DNA from: Candidatus Rhodobacter oscarellae
Lineage (GTDB): Bacteria > Pseudomonadota > Alphaproteobacteria > Rhodobacterales > Rhodobacteraceae
Length of the DNA: 64,000 nucleotides
Reading direction: 5' to 3'
Assembly: GCF_001078595.1 (NCBI RefSeq)
Contig: NZ_LFTY01000002.1
Span: 3,420,862 to 3,484,861, forward strand
A program made the translations under genes and the position numbers. The notes under the pieces were generated by a model. That model saw nothing but the letters and a program-made list of their open reading frames with translations, was not told the origin of the DNA and did not search any database. Below, piece after piece: positions 31,258 through 39,773 of this stretch (its first letter is position 1; the number at the start of each line of letters is the position of its first letter).

Positions 31258-31820
31258 CGGGCCTTGCCGGGCTCCTTGAGGCCGCGCGGCGGCTGCATGA
31301 GGCCACGCCGTCCTTGCGGGATTTCGCGCCATGGCCCAGGGATCTGCGGCCCGTGCCAAAGCCTCCGGTGCCGTGCCCCGCATCCGCCCTGCTTGCGGGC
31401 TTGCCCGCGCGCGCGCCCCTGCTTGCCGAGACGATGGCCGTCGCCGACCAGCTGGAGTGGCGCCGCACCTATAGCGCCGACGAGGTGGGCCAGGATTTCC
31501 TCAACCGCTACGGCTATGTCGAGCTCTATGGTCCGTGCGGGCACTTCCACTCTGCGCAGTCTCGCGGCTACATCGCATTCTGGGACGCCGGGCTGGATTA
31601 TGGCTGGCACGACCACGCCGCCGAGGAGCGCTATTTTGCGCTGCACGGATCGCCGCTGTTTCTGTCCAGATCACAGCCAAAGGCGCGCCTGCAACCGGGC
31701 GAGACCCGCAGCCACGCCTCCTATGAACAGCACGCCATGCGCACGTTGGACACACCGTTCTTCTGCTACGCGATTTGGCGCGGCGCGGGGCTGGCGGAAC
31801 TGCCGCGGATGTCGGCATGA
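31254..31820 (+). CDS. dddQ: DddQ-like cupin (DMSP lyase family), copy 2
   Basis: A 188-residue paralog of the preceding gene, beginning with GTG that overlaps its TGA. The metal motif is DYGWHDHAAEERYFALHG: His119, His121, Glu125 and Tyr127 fall at the same residue numbers as in copy 1, as do His154 and His160, whereas the position of copy 1 His115 is Asp. The two proteins are clearly diverged, so the duplication is old. The missing first His may change metal binding or activity. Confidence 0.7.
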   Translation: MTGLAGLLEAARRLHEATPSLRDFAPWPRDLRPVPKPPVPCPASALLAGLPARAPLLAETMAVADQLEWRRTYSADEVGQDFLNRYGYVELYGPCGHFHSAQSRGYIAFWDAGLDYGWHDHAAEERYFALHGSPLFLSRSQPKARLQPGETRSHASYEQHAMRTLDTPFFCYAIWRGAGLAELPRMSA

Positions 31821-32464
31821 GACCGGGCCGCGCCACAGACGTCCTGGACCTGACCCGGAGCCTCATTAACCGGGGCGCCCCGGATCAAGCCCGGGGGGCG
31901 TTGCCTCACCTGGCGCCTGCGCCGATCGACGCGGAGACCACGCAAGCGACGCGGATCGAGCAGATCACGAACCGCGTGATCCAGGGCCACGGCTGTGCCA
32001 AGGCGCCAGTGGACGCCGCCCGCGGGAGCCGTCTCGGGGAGAGCCTCTGCGCCCCACTTCTGGCCAAGGACTGCCGGGGCGAAGGGGTCACCACGGCAAT
32101 GCGCGCGCATCTGCCCGCCTTCAGGCTCCAGGAGCGGCGGGTCAACACGGGCGATCTGCACAAAAACAACACCCGCCCCACCGGCGCGCCCGGCCCCCTA
32201 CCGCCAACGCCAAGCCCTACACCCCGCGCGCGTCCGGCCCTTGCGTCGCGCCTGACTACGAGAGCCTCGGCGCACCGGCAGAGAGTTCCAAACAACCCCA
32301 TGCTTCACCTTGTCTCAAATACGCAATCCCGCCGCCCGCGCCCAGCGCAAGCACCCCTAAACTGGGCGCGCGTAATACCCCAATCCAAGGGGCCGAGCGC
32401 AGCGAGGCCCCCCCCTGGCGACGACGAAGTCGGCGCAATTCCTCCTCAAGGAAGGGCAGCAATT
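31821..32464. other. 644-base stretch without a recognisable gene
   Basis: Open frames exist on both strands but their products are rich in Arg, Ala and Pro with no recognisable motif. The region contains a palindrome with arms GGGGCC and GGCCCC near 32389-32410 and looks like decayed coding or repeat-bearing spacer. GAAGGG before 32465 serves the next gene. Confidence 0.4.
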
Positions 32465-32860
32465 ATGAGCAAAGCACCCGCCCCCGATATGGCCCACGCG
32501 ATCGGTGCCACAGCCGCGCCTGACCGGCTGCGCGAGATCCGCGCGCTGATCCTGCGCACCGCCGCTGAGATGGGCATCGAGGTCACCGAGGCGCTCAAAT
32601 GGGGCCAGCCGGCCTTCCTGCCGCCCAAAAGGGACGGCACCACGATCCGGCTCGGCGCGACCCCGACCCACGCTAAGCTCTTCGTGCACTGCCAGACAAC
32701 GCTCATCGACCAATACCGGGACCGCTTCCCAACCGAGTTCACCTATGAGGGCAACCGCGCCGTCCTAATGCCCCTCGACCAGCCCCTGAACGCCGACGCG
32801 CTCGCGCAGGTGATCGCGCTGGCGCTGACCTATCACCGCCGCAAAAGGACCCCCAAATGA
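32465..32860 (+). CDS. DUF1801 protein
   Basis: A 131-residue protein of the DUF1801 / YdhG fold: an N-terminal helix LREIRALILRTAAEMGIEVTEALKWGQPAFLPP carries the hallmark Lys-Trp-Gly-x-Pro (KWGQPAF), and FVHCQTTLIDQYRDRFP follows. The frame is open far upstream, but similarity starts at this ATG, which has AAGGAAGGG nearby. Function is unknown for the family (iron-chaperone-like fold). It overlaps the small cupin by four bases. Confidence 0.8.
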   Translation: MSKAPAPDMAHAIGATAAPDRLREIRALILRTAAEMGIEVTEALKWGQPAFLPPKRDGTTIRLGATPTHAKLFVHCQTTLIDQYRDRFPTEFTYEGNRAVLMPLDQPLNADALAQVIALALTYHRRKRTPK

Positions 32861-33144
32861 CCCGCCCGCAGGCCACCGCCACCCAGCTCATCGACGACGC
32901 GCGCACCCGCGTGACCCGGTTCGAATTCGCCCCGGGCGCCGAGACCGGCTGGCACATCCACCAGATGGATTATGTGATCACCACGCTCACGGACTGCCAC
33001 ATGGTGCTGGAGCATCCCGATGGCACGGAGACGCAAACCACCATCCCCGCAGGCACCGCCTACCGCCGCGACGCCGGCGTCGAGCACAACGTGATCAACG
33101 CGGGCGACGCGCCCATGTCCTTCATCGAGGTCGAGCTGAAGTGA
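32857..33144 (+). CDS. Small single-domain cupin
   Basis: A 95-residue cupin: TRFEFAPGAETGWHIHQMDYVIT (metal motif WHIHQMDY) and, after it, RRDAGVEHNVINAG. It is too small for a classical dioxygenase and probably acts as an isomerase, epimerase or binding protein. It is translationally coupled on both sides (ATGA with DUF1801, GTGA with the enolase-superfamily gene), so it very likely works with the latter. Confidence 0.8.
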   Translation: MTRPQATATQLIDDARTRVTRFEFAPGAETGWHIHQMDYVITTLTDCHMVLEHPDGTETQTTIPAGTAYRRDAGVEHNVINAGDAPMSFIEVELK

Positions 33145-34244
33145 AGATCACCTCCATCCGTCTCTGGCATGTGCCGCTGACCAGCCACGCGACCTATTAC
33201 ATGGCCGCGGGCAAGACCTGTGACACGGTCGAGACGGTGGTGCTGGCGCTCGGCACGGATGCCGGGCTGACCGGCTGGGGCGAGGTCTGTCCGATCCCAC
33301 ATTACCTGCCGGCCTACGCGCGCGGGGTGGCGCCCGCGGTGCAGGAGATGGCGCCGGTGATCCTCGGCGCGGACCCGGTGGGGCCAGAGGCGCTGATGGC
33401 GCGGCTCGACGCGCATCTGCCGGACCACCGCTATACCAAATCCGCGCTCGACATCGCGCTCTGGGATCTGACTGCGCAGGCGGCGGGGCTGCCGCTGCAC
33501 GCGCTTATGGGCGGGCAGCGCCAACAAGACCTGCCGCTCTACCACTCGATCACCTGCATTGACCCCGACGAGATGGCGCGCATCGCCCGCGAGGCCTATG
33601 CCACCGGCATCCGCCAGTTCCAGTGCAAGCTGGGCGCCGATGACGACTGGCGCGCGGATGTGGCGCGGCTGGCCAAGGTGCGCGAGGCCGTCGGAGACGG
33701 CCCGCTGGTCTATGGCGACTGGAACTGCGGGACGGATCGGCTGACGGCGACCCGTGTGGGTCGCGATGCCTCCCGACTGGATGTCATGCTCGAGGCGCCC
33801 TGCGCCACCCTCGCCGAATGCCAGGCGGTGCGCGACGCCACCGGCCTGCCGATGAAGATGGACGAACTGGCGCATGACACCGCGACGCTTCTGGAGGCGC
33901 ATCAGCGGCAGGTCCTGGATGCGGTGGCGCTGAAGATCTCGAAATTCGGCGGGCTCTCTAAGCTGCGGCAGGCCCGGGACCTCTGCCTGCATCTGGGCGC
34001 GCGGATGTGCGTGGAATGCACCTGGGGCTCTGACATTGTGACCGCCGCCGCGCTGCATCTGGGCGCGGCGACCGAGCCACGGCTGTTGCTGAATGTCTGC
34101 GACCTCTCCAGCTATGTGGGCCCGCGGCTGGACCCGAACGCCCCGGCGCGCACGGGCGGGCGGATCGCGCCGCCGTCGGGGGCAGGGCTCGGCGTGTCGC
34201 CCGATCTTGACCTGCTGGGGGCGCCAGATGCCGTGTTCGATTAG
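33141..34244 (+). CDS. Enolase-superfamily enzyme (mandelate racemase / muconate lactonizing branch)
   Basis: A 367-residue member with GTG start. Visible elements: the N-terminal capping domain with GWGEVCPIPHY, a first catalytic region FQCKLGADDD (Lys present; the usual first Lys of KxK is Gln), metal ligands in VYGDWNCG, LEAPCATL and KMDELAHD, and the second base Lys in LKISKFGGLSK. The pattern is near the hydroxyproline-betaine 2-epimerase / cis-3-hydroxyproline dehydratase group described from marine Rhodobacteraceae. With a Rieske and a DMGDH-like demethylase in the locus, a proline-betaine-type substrate is a reasonable guess, not a demonstrated one. Confidence 0.82.
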   Translation: MKITSIRLWHVPLTSHATYYMAAGKTCDTVETVVLALGTDAGLTGWGEVCPIPHYLPAYARGVAPAVQEMAPVILGADPVGPEALMARLDAHLPDHRYTKSALDIALWDLTAQAAGLPLHALMGGQRQQDLPLYHSITCIDPDEMARIAREAYATGIRQFQCKLGADDDWRADVARLAKVREAVGDGPLVYGDWNCGTDRLTATRVGRDASRLDVMLEAPCATLAECQAVRDATGLPMKMDELAHDTATLLEAHQRQVLDAVALKISKFGGLSKLRQARDLCLHLGARMCVECTWGSDIVTAAALHLGAATEPRLLLNVCDLSSYVGPRLDPNAPARTGGRIAPPSGAGLGVSPDLDLLGAPDAVFD

Positions 34245-34251
34245 CCCGCTT

Positions 34252-34303
34252 GCCCGACGCCGTGCCCGACACATGCCCGACAAAAGCCCGACGTTTTGCC
34301 GAC
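34252..34303 (+). repeat. GCCCGAC repeats at one-turn spacing
   Basis: GCCCGAC starts at 34252, 34264, 34275 and 34286, then GCCGAC at 34298: steps of 12, 11, 11 and 12 bases. The array lies 22 bases before the aminotransferase start. A very similar array is at 53664-53715. Confidence 0.75.
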
Positions 34304-34325
34304 ACCCGAAATTGGAGCAAAATCC

Positions 34326-35600
34326 ATGAACCGCATCTCCACGCAAGCCGAATGGATCGCCCGCGCCGCCGAGGTCCTGCCCGCCGCCGGTTTCGGCAAT
34401 TTCGACCCCGGGATCGTGATCTCCCGCGGTGCGGGCAGCCGTGTCTGGGACGCGGACGGCAATGAATATATCGACTACCTGATCGGCTCGGGGCCAATGC
34501 TTATCGGGCATGGCCACCCCGAGGTGATGGAGGCCGTGTTCGAGCAGCTGCCAAAGGGCATGACGTTTTTTGCCAATAACGCCAAAGGGATAGAGCTGGC
34601 CGAAGAGATCGCTCGCGCGGTGCCCTGCGCCGAGCAGGTGCGCTACGTGTCCTCCGGCGGCGAGGCCGATATGTACGCGATGCGCCTGGCGCGGGCCTAT
34701 ACCGGGCGCGACAAGATCCTGAAATTCGAGGGCGGCTATCACGGCATGTCAGCCGAGGCGCAGATGTCCCTGGCGCCCACGCGCATGGTGAACTTCCCGC
34801 AGGCGGTGCCGGATTCCGCGGGCATCCCAGAGACGGTACGCGCCGAGATGCTGATCGCGCCCTTCAATGACATCGAATTCGTCAAGTCTCTGATCGCAGA
34901 GCATAAATCCGAGCTCGCCGCGGTGATCGTCGAGCCCTTGCAGCGCATTATTCCGCCCGCACCGGGCTTTTTGCAGGCGCTGCGCGATCTCTGTTCCGCG
35001 AATGACATCCTGCTGATCTTTGACGAGATCGTCACTGGGTTCCGCTTTGCCTATGGCGGCGCGCAGGAGCTCTACCGCGTGACGCCCGACATCTGCACGC
35101 TGGGCAAGATCATCGGCGGGGGCTTTCCGCTGGCCGCCATCGCGGCGAGCCGCGAGATCATGGCGCATTTCGACAAATCCCTGGTAGGCGCCGACAAGTG
35201 GTTGATGCAGCTTGGCACGCTCTCGGGGAACCCAGTGGCCTCTGCGGCGGGGCTCAAGACGATGGAGATCTTGGCCCGCGACGGGCAATACGCGCGCCTG
35301 CGCGAGACGGGCGAGCGCATCCAGCGCATGGCGTCCAAGTCACTGAAGGCGCAGGGTATTCCGCATCAGATCACCGGCGATGCGACGCTCTTTGACATCC
35401 TGTTTCTGGATCGCCCGGCGCGGGATTACCGCGACGTGATCCAGGCGGATGGCGCATGGAACGCAGCGTTTAATGATCATTTACGCGGGTCTGGCATCTT
35501 TAAGAGCCCGGGCAAGCTCTATCCTTCCCTGGCGCTCACGCAAGCAGACCTGGAGCATACGGAGGCGGCATTCGAGGCCGCCGCCAGTGCGATTGGATGA
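34326..35600 (+). CDS. Class III aminotransferase (GSA-aminotransferase-like)
   Basis: A 424-residue PLP enzyme. Blocks: DADGNEYIDYLIGSGPMLIGHGHPEV, SSGGEADMYAMRLARAYTGRDKILKFEGGYHG, LIFDEIVTGFR and the PLP-binding Lys in CTLGKIIGGGFPLAAI. It resembles glutamate-1-semialdehyde aminotransferase but the window context is catabolic, so it probably transaminates an amino-acid or amino-alcohol-derived substrate. It sits at the end of the plus-strand run of onium genes, after a repeat array that separates it from the enolase-superfamily gene. Confidence 0.9.
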   Translation: MNRISTQAEWIARAAEVLPAAGFGNFDPGIVISRGAGSRVWDADGNEYIDYLIGSGPMLIGHGHPEVMEAVFEQLPKGMTFFANNAKGIELAEEIARAVPCAEQVRYVSSGGEADMYAMRLARAYTGRDKILKFEGGYHGMSAEAQMSLAPTRMVNFPQAVPDSAGIPETVRAEMLIAPFNDIEFVKSLIAEHKSELAAVIVEPLQRIIPPAPGFLQALRDLCSANDILLIFDEIVTGFRFAYGGAQELYRVTPDICTLGKIIGGGFPLAAIAASREIMAHFDKSLVGADKWLMQLGTLSGNPVASAAGLKTMEILARDGQYARLRETGERIQRMASKSLKAQGIPHQITGDATLFDILFLDRPARDYRDVIQADGAWNAAFNDHLRGSGIFKSPGKLYPSLALTQADLEHTEAAFEAAASAIG

Positions 35601-35733
35601 GTGCAAGAGAGGGTATTTAGGTGAGAGCCGCGGCGCGCACGGGGGCCGTGCCCACCCTGAATCATCTGTCGCGCACAGCGCTGAAGATTTCGTTAAGAAA
35701 CGGCCGCCGCGCGCATCCGTCGCATCCGGGAGG

Positions 35734-36489
35734 TCAGATCAGGACTTCGGTCTTCCAGGTTTGAACGCGCTCGGCCAAGACGGCAGGCAGATCCGCGTCG
35801 GTGGCGAAGTGGTCCATCTCGTCTAGGCGCGCAATCCGCGCGGGGGCCTTGCGCGAGAATTTGGACCCATCCGCCACGAGTATCTTGCGCGCGGACTGCT
35901 GGAGCATCGCTTGGCTCACGCTGACCTCGCCGAGATCGAAGTCCAATATGTCGCCGCTTTCGCTGAGCGCCGAGCAGCCGATCACCGCGCAATCCAACGA
36001 GAATTGCTCCACCATGCGCAAGGCCATTGGCCCGATCAGCCCGCCATCGCTGTGCCGCATGGTCCCGCCAGCAACCACGACCTCGGCGCCGGGATTTCCC
36101 ATCAGGATGTTGGCGACGTTCATGTTATTGGTCACCACCAAGAGGCGCTCGTGATGCAAAAGCGCCTGCGCCACCGCCTCGGTCGTGGTGCCGATGTTCA
36201 GAAACAGGGAGGCCCCGTCGGGGATCAACTCTGCGGCGCGGCGCGCGATCTGCGCCTTCGCCTGGGCATTCAATCCGCGGCGATCCTGGTAGGCGATGTT
36301 GCTCAAGCCCGAGGGCAGCACCGCACCGCCATGCACCCGCGAAAGGCGCCCCGCCTCCGCCAGTTCCGCAAGGTCCCGCCGAATGGTCTGCACCGTGACC
36401 CCGAAATGCTCGGCCAGGCCGTCCACGGTCACCTTGCCGTCGCGCCGGGCGATCTCGAGGATGTCGGGCTGTCGGAAGCTCTGTGGCAT
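35734..36489 (-). CDS. glpR: DeoR-family regulator, GlpR type
   Basis: A 251-residue repressor: HTH at residues about 8-57 (ILEIARRDGKVTVDGLAEHFGVTVQTIRRDL region), then a DeoR sensor domain with NIGTTTEA, VTNNMNVA, VVAGGTMRHSDGGLIGP and GCSALSESGDILDFD, the last typical of GlpR. It should bind glycerol-3-phosphate and repress the divergent glpD. The ATG at 36489 was chosen because DeoR similarity begins at MPQSFRQPDILEIAR. The 133 bases between it and the aminotransferase hold no gene. Confidence 0.9.
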   Translation of the reverse strand: MPQSFRQPDILEIARRDGKVTVDGLAEHFGVTVQTIRRDLAELAEAGRLSRVHGGAVLPSGLSNIAYQDRRGLNAQAKAQIARRAAELIPDGASLFLNIGTTTEAVAQALLHHERLLVVTNNMNVANILMGNPGAEVVVAGGTMRHSDGGLIGPMALRMVEQFSLDCAVIGCSALSESGDILDFDLGEVSVSQAMLQQSARKILVADGSKFSRKAPARIARLDEMDHFATDADLPAVLAERVQTWKTEVLI

Positions 36490-36616
36490 GCGGTGTTCCT
36501 TTGCGCGCAGTTTCTTTCGGGTTTGCGCGTATTGCAAGGGAAATGGCCCTAATACGGTTTCGAATCGCGGGTGTTATGCCTATATTGGTTTTCGGATTTG
36601 TTCGTTTGAGGCTGGC
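36490..36616. promoter_or_regulatory. glpR-glpD divergent promoter region
   Basis: 127 bases containing TTTCGAA (near 36559) and repeated TTCG elements (TTTTCGGATTTGTTCGTTTG near 36591), which resemble DeoR/GlpR half-sites. A precise operator cannot be fixed by eye. Confidence 0.45.
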
Positions 36617-38176
36617 ATGGCACATCAGGACCCCCTGGATCTCTTCATCATCGGCGGCGGCATCAATGGCTGCGGCATCGCGCGGGACGCTGCGGGGCGC
36701 GGGCTGAAGGTGAGCCTGGCGGAGATGAACGACCTCGCCTCGGCGACCTCCTCGGCCTCCACCAAGCTGTTCCATGGCGGGTTGCGCTATCTGGAATACC
36801 TGGAGGTCCGGCTGGTGCGCGAGGCGCTGATCGAGCGCGAGACCCTGCTGCGCGCCATGCCGCATATCTCTTGGCCGATGCGCTTTGTGCTGCCCTATCA
36901 CCGCGAGCAGCGGTTCGAGGGCGATACGCCCGTGGGCCGCGCGCTGCGGCTGGTGATGCCCTGGATGAAGGGGCGCCGCCCGGCCTGGCTGATCCGGCTG
37001 GGGCTGTTCATGTATGACAATCTGGGCGGGCGGAAGATCCTGCCGGGCACCCGCACGCTGGACCTGACCAGCGACCCCGCCGGAGCACCGCTGCAGCCGC
37101 AATACGCCAAGGCGTTCGAGTATTCCGACTGCTGGATCGAGGACAGCCGCCTGGTGGTGCTGAACGCCCGCGACGCGGCGGCGCGCGGGGCCGAGATCAT
37201 GACGCGCACAAAGGTCACTTCGGCCGAGAACCGCGACGGAGTGTGGCATGTCACGCTCTCGAACGGCGAGACCCGGCAGGCCCGCATGCTGGTGAACGCG
37301 GCCGGTCCCTGGGTCGAGGACGTCATCAAGGGCGTCGTGCGACTGAACGCCCGCGAGGGGGTGCGCCTTGTGCGCGGCAGCCATATCGTGACCCGCAAGC
37401 TGTTTGACCACGACAAGTGCTACTTCTTTCAGGGCCGCGACGGGCGGATCATCTTCGCCATCCCTTACGAGGGCGACTTCACCCTGATCGGGACCACGGA
37501 TGCGGATCATGCAGATCCCAGCACCCGGCCCGAGATCACCGATGCCGAGCGCGACTATCTGCTGGATTTCGCGTCGGAGTATTTCAAACAGACGGTCACC
37601 CGCGATGACATCGTGTGGACCTATTCCGGCGTGCGCCCGCTGTACGACGACGGCGCCAGCAGCGCCTCGGCGGCGACGCGAGACTACGTGTTGAAGGTCG
37701 ACGAGAGCGCCGGCGCGCCGGTGTTGAACGTCTTCGGCGGCAAGATCACGACCTACCGCAAGCTTGCGGAGCACGCCCTGGCGAAGATAGGCGCGCATCT
37801 AGACGTCAAGGCGGATTGGACGGGCGGCGTCGCGCTGCCCGGGGGCGATTTCCCGGTCGACGGCGTCGCCGCGCAGGTTGGGGCGCTGCAAGACGCCCAT
37901 GGGTTCCTAACGGATGCCTGGGCCAAGCGGCTCGTCCGGGCCTACGGTACCGAAGCGGCCGAGATCTTGTCGGGCGCCGACACCGCGGCAGATCTGGGGC
38001 AGCATTTCGGGGCGACATTGACCGCGCGCGAGGTCGCGTGGCTGATGGATCGCGAATACGCCCGCACCGCCGAGGACGTGGTCTGGCGGCGCTCGAAGCT
38101 TGGGCTAAAGATGGACAAGGAACAGGTGGCTAGCTTGGACGCCTGGATGGCGCAGCAAAAGGACGCCGCGGCGTAG
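36617..38176 (+). CDS. glpD: Aerobic glycerol-3-phosphate dehydrogenase
   Basis: A 519-residue FAD enzyme that oxidises glycerol-3-phosphate to dihydroxyacetone phosphate at the inner membrane and feeds quinone. FAD motif LFIIGGGINGCGIARDAAGRG near the N-terminus; TSSASTKLFHGGLRYLE, VNAAGPWV and FGGKITTYRKLAEHAL are diagnostic. Length is standard. It is divergent from its predicted repressor, and a hairpin follows. Confidence 0.96.
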   Translation: MAHQDPLDLFIIGGGINGCGIARDAAGRGLKVSLAEMNDLASATSSASTKLFHGGLRYLEYLEVRLVREALIERETLLRAMPHISWPMRFVLPYHREQRFEGDTPVGRALRLVMPWMKGRRPAWLIRLGLFMYDNLGGRKILPGTRTLDLTSDPAGAPLQPQYAKAFEYSDCWIEDSRLVVLNARDAAARGAEIMTRTKVTSAENRDGVWHVTLSNGETRQARMLVNAAGPWVEDVIKGVVRLNAREGVRLVRGSHIVTRKLFDHDKCYFFQGRDGRIIFAIPYEGDFTLIGTTDADHADPSTRPEITDAERDYLLDFASEYFKQTVTRDDIVWTYSGVRPLYDDGASSASAATRDYVLKVDESAGAPVLNVFGGKITTYRKLAEHALAKIGAHLDVKADWTGGVALPGGDFPVDGVAAQVGALQDAHGFLTDAWAKRLVRAYGTEAAEILSGADTAADLGQHFGATLTAREVAWLMDREYARTAEDVVWRRSKLGLKMDKEQVASLDAWMAQQKDAAA

Positions 38177-38209
38177 CGGTCTACCTGGCGGGGGGGGCGA
38201 GGCGGGTCA

Positions 38210-38227
38210 GTGGCCCGTATGGGCCAC
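38210..38227. terminator. Hairpin between glpD and manC
   Basis: Arms GTGGCCC and GGGCCAC around GTAT, between convergent stops at 38176 and 38242. Confidence 0.6.
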
Positions 38228-38241
38228 CGCCAAGCCGCACC

Positions 38242-39684
38242 CTATTCCCTTGAATACACGTCCTCGTAGCGCACGATGTCATCCTCGCCGACATAGGCGC
38301 CGGTCTGCACCTCGATAAGCACCATCGGCACCTTGCCGGGGTTCTCCATCCGGTGCTTGGCGCCCAGCGGGATGTAGACGCTTTCGTTCTCGGTCACCAG
38401 CCGCACCTGGTCGTCCACGGTCACCCTGGCGGTGCCCTCGACCACGATCCAATGCTCGGACCGGTGGTGGTGGCTTTGCAGCGACAGCGCCGCGCCGGGA
38501 TGCACGCAGATGCGCTTGACCTGGAAGCGCCCGCCGACCACGAGGCTTTCGAACCAGCCCCAGGGTCGGTGGTCTTTGGGGAACTGCGTGGCCTGGCTGG
38601 ACTGCTTTGCCTTCAGCGCGGCCACGGCCTTTTTGACGTCCTGCGCGGCATTCATATCGGCGACCAGCACCGCGTCGTTCATCGCCACGGCCATGATGTT
38701 CTTTAGCCCGATGCCGACGACCTCCATGCGCTCGGATTCGGCGCGCAGCAGCGTGTCGGTGCAGTCGATGGCGGTGGCCCCGCTGCTGGTGACCACGCCG
38801 TCACCGTCGGGGCCGCTCTCGCGCCAGACCGCGTCCCAGCCGCCCAGGTCCGACCAGGCGGCAGAGAACGGCACCACCGAGAGGTTCTCGGCGCGCTCCA
38901 TGACGGCATAGTCGATCGAGATGTCTTCGGCCTGCGCCCAGGGGGCTGGTGCGAGACGCAGGAACCCCAGATCGGGCTTGGCGTCGTCCAGCGCGGCCTG
39001 GACCGGCGCCATCACGCTCGGCGCGGTCGCCTTAAAGGCGGCGATGATGTCGGTGGCCTTGAACAGGAAGATCCCGGCGTTCCAAAGGAAGGTCCCGGCG
39101 TCCAGCATCTCTTGGGCGCGGGCCTCGCCGGGCTTCTCAACGAAGCGCGTCAGCTTGACCGGCGCGCCGTCAGCGGCGGGTGCGGCGCCAAGCTCTAGAT
39201 AGCCATAGGCGGTTTCGGGATGGGTGGGCGTGATGCCAAAGGTCACCAGGTCGCCCGCCTCCACCGCGGCCAGCCCGCGCGCAACCGCGGCGCGGAAGGC
39301 GTCCGCGTCGGGCACAACGTGATCAGAGGGCGCGACCAGCAGCACCGCGCCAGGGGTCGCGGCCTCGGCAAAAAGCGCTGCGGCGAGGATCGCGGGCGCC
39401 GTGTTGCGGCCCTCGGGCTCGATCAGGATCGCGCCGGGGTCGATCCCCGCCGCCTGCAGCTGCTCGGTCACGATAAAGCGGAAATCGGTGTTGGTCAGCA
39501 CCAGCGGCGCCTCGAAGGACACAGCCCCGTCCGAGCCCGTCATGCGGCGCGCCGAGGCCTGAAACAGCGTCTCCTCGCCCATCAATTGCGCGAACTGCTT
39601 GGGGTAGCTTTTGCGCGACAGCGGCCAAAGCCGGGTCCCGGAGCCACCGCACAGAATTACCGGCGTAACATTAGTAGAAGTCAT
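38242..39684 (-). CDS. manC: Mannose-1-phosphate guanylyltransferase / mannose-6-phosphate isomerase
   Basis: A 480-residue bifunctional type II PMI/GMP. The nucleotidyltransferase part opens ILCGGSGTRLWPLSRKSYPKQF and contains TRFVEKPG. The cupin isomerase part at the C-terminus contains PWGWFESLV, QSHHHRSEHWIVVEGTA and GAKHRMENPGKVP. It supplies GDP-mannose for surface polysaccharide. It lies 89 bases after rfbA on the same strand, probably in one polysaccharide-precursor operon. Confidence 0.96.
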   Translation of the reverse strand: MTSTNVTPVILCGGSGTRLWPLSRKSYPKQFAQLMGEETLFQASARRMTGSDGAVSFEAPLVLTNTDFRFIVTEQLQAAGIDPGAILIEPEGRNTAPAILAAALFAEAATPGAVLLVAPSDHVVPDADAFRAAVARGLAAVEAGDLVTFGITPTHPETAYGYLELGAAPAADGAPVKLTRFVEKPGEARAQEMLDAGTFLWNAGIFLFKATDIIAAFKATAPSVMAPVQAALDDAKPDLGFLRLAPAPWAQAEDISIDYAVMERAENLSVVPFSAAWSDLGGWDAVWRESGPDGDGVVTSSGATAIDCTDTLLRAESERMEVVGIGLKNIMAVAMNDAVLVADMNAAQDVKKAVAALKAKQSSQATQFPKDHRPWGWFESLVVGGRFQVKRICVHPGAALSLQSHHHRSEHWIVVEGTARVTVDDQVRLVTENESVYIPLGAKHRMENPGKVPMVLIEVQTGAYVGEDDIVRYEDVYSRE

Positions 39685-39773
39685 GGACGTATCCCCAGAG
39701 TTGCCATCGAGAGTCTTGCGGTTTGCGCACCGATTTGGCGCCGGCTCTCAATGCCCACGAGGCGCCAGGCGGG

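Noticed and set aside
33060-34742. Long minus-strand frame opposite the enolase-superfamily and aminotransferase genes
   Set aside because: Spans two convincing genes on the other strand and looks like typical antisense composition.
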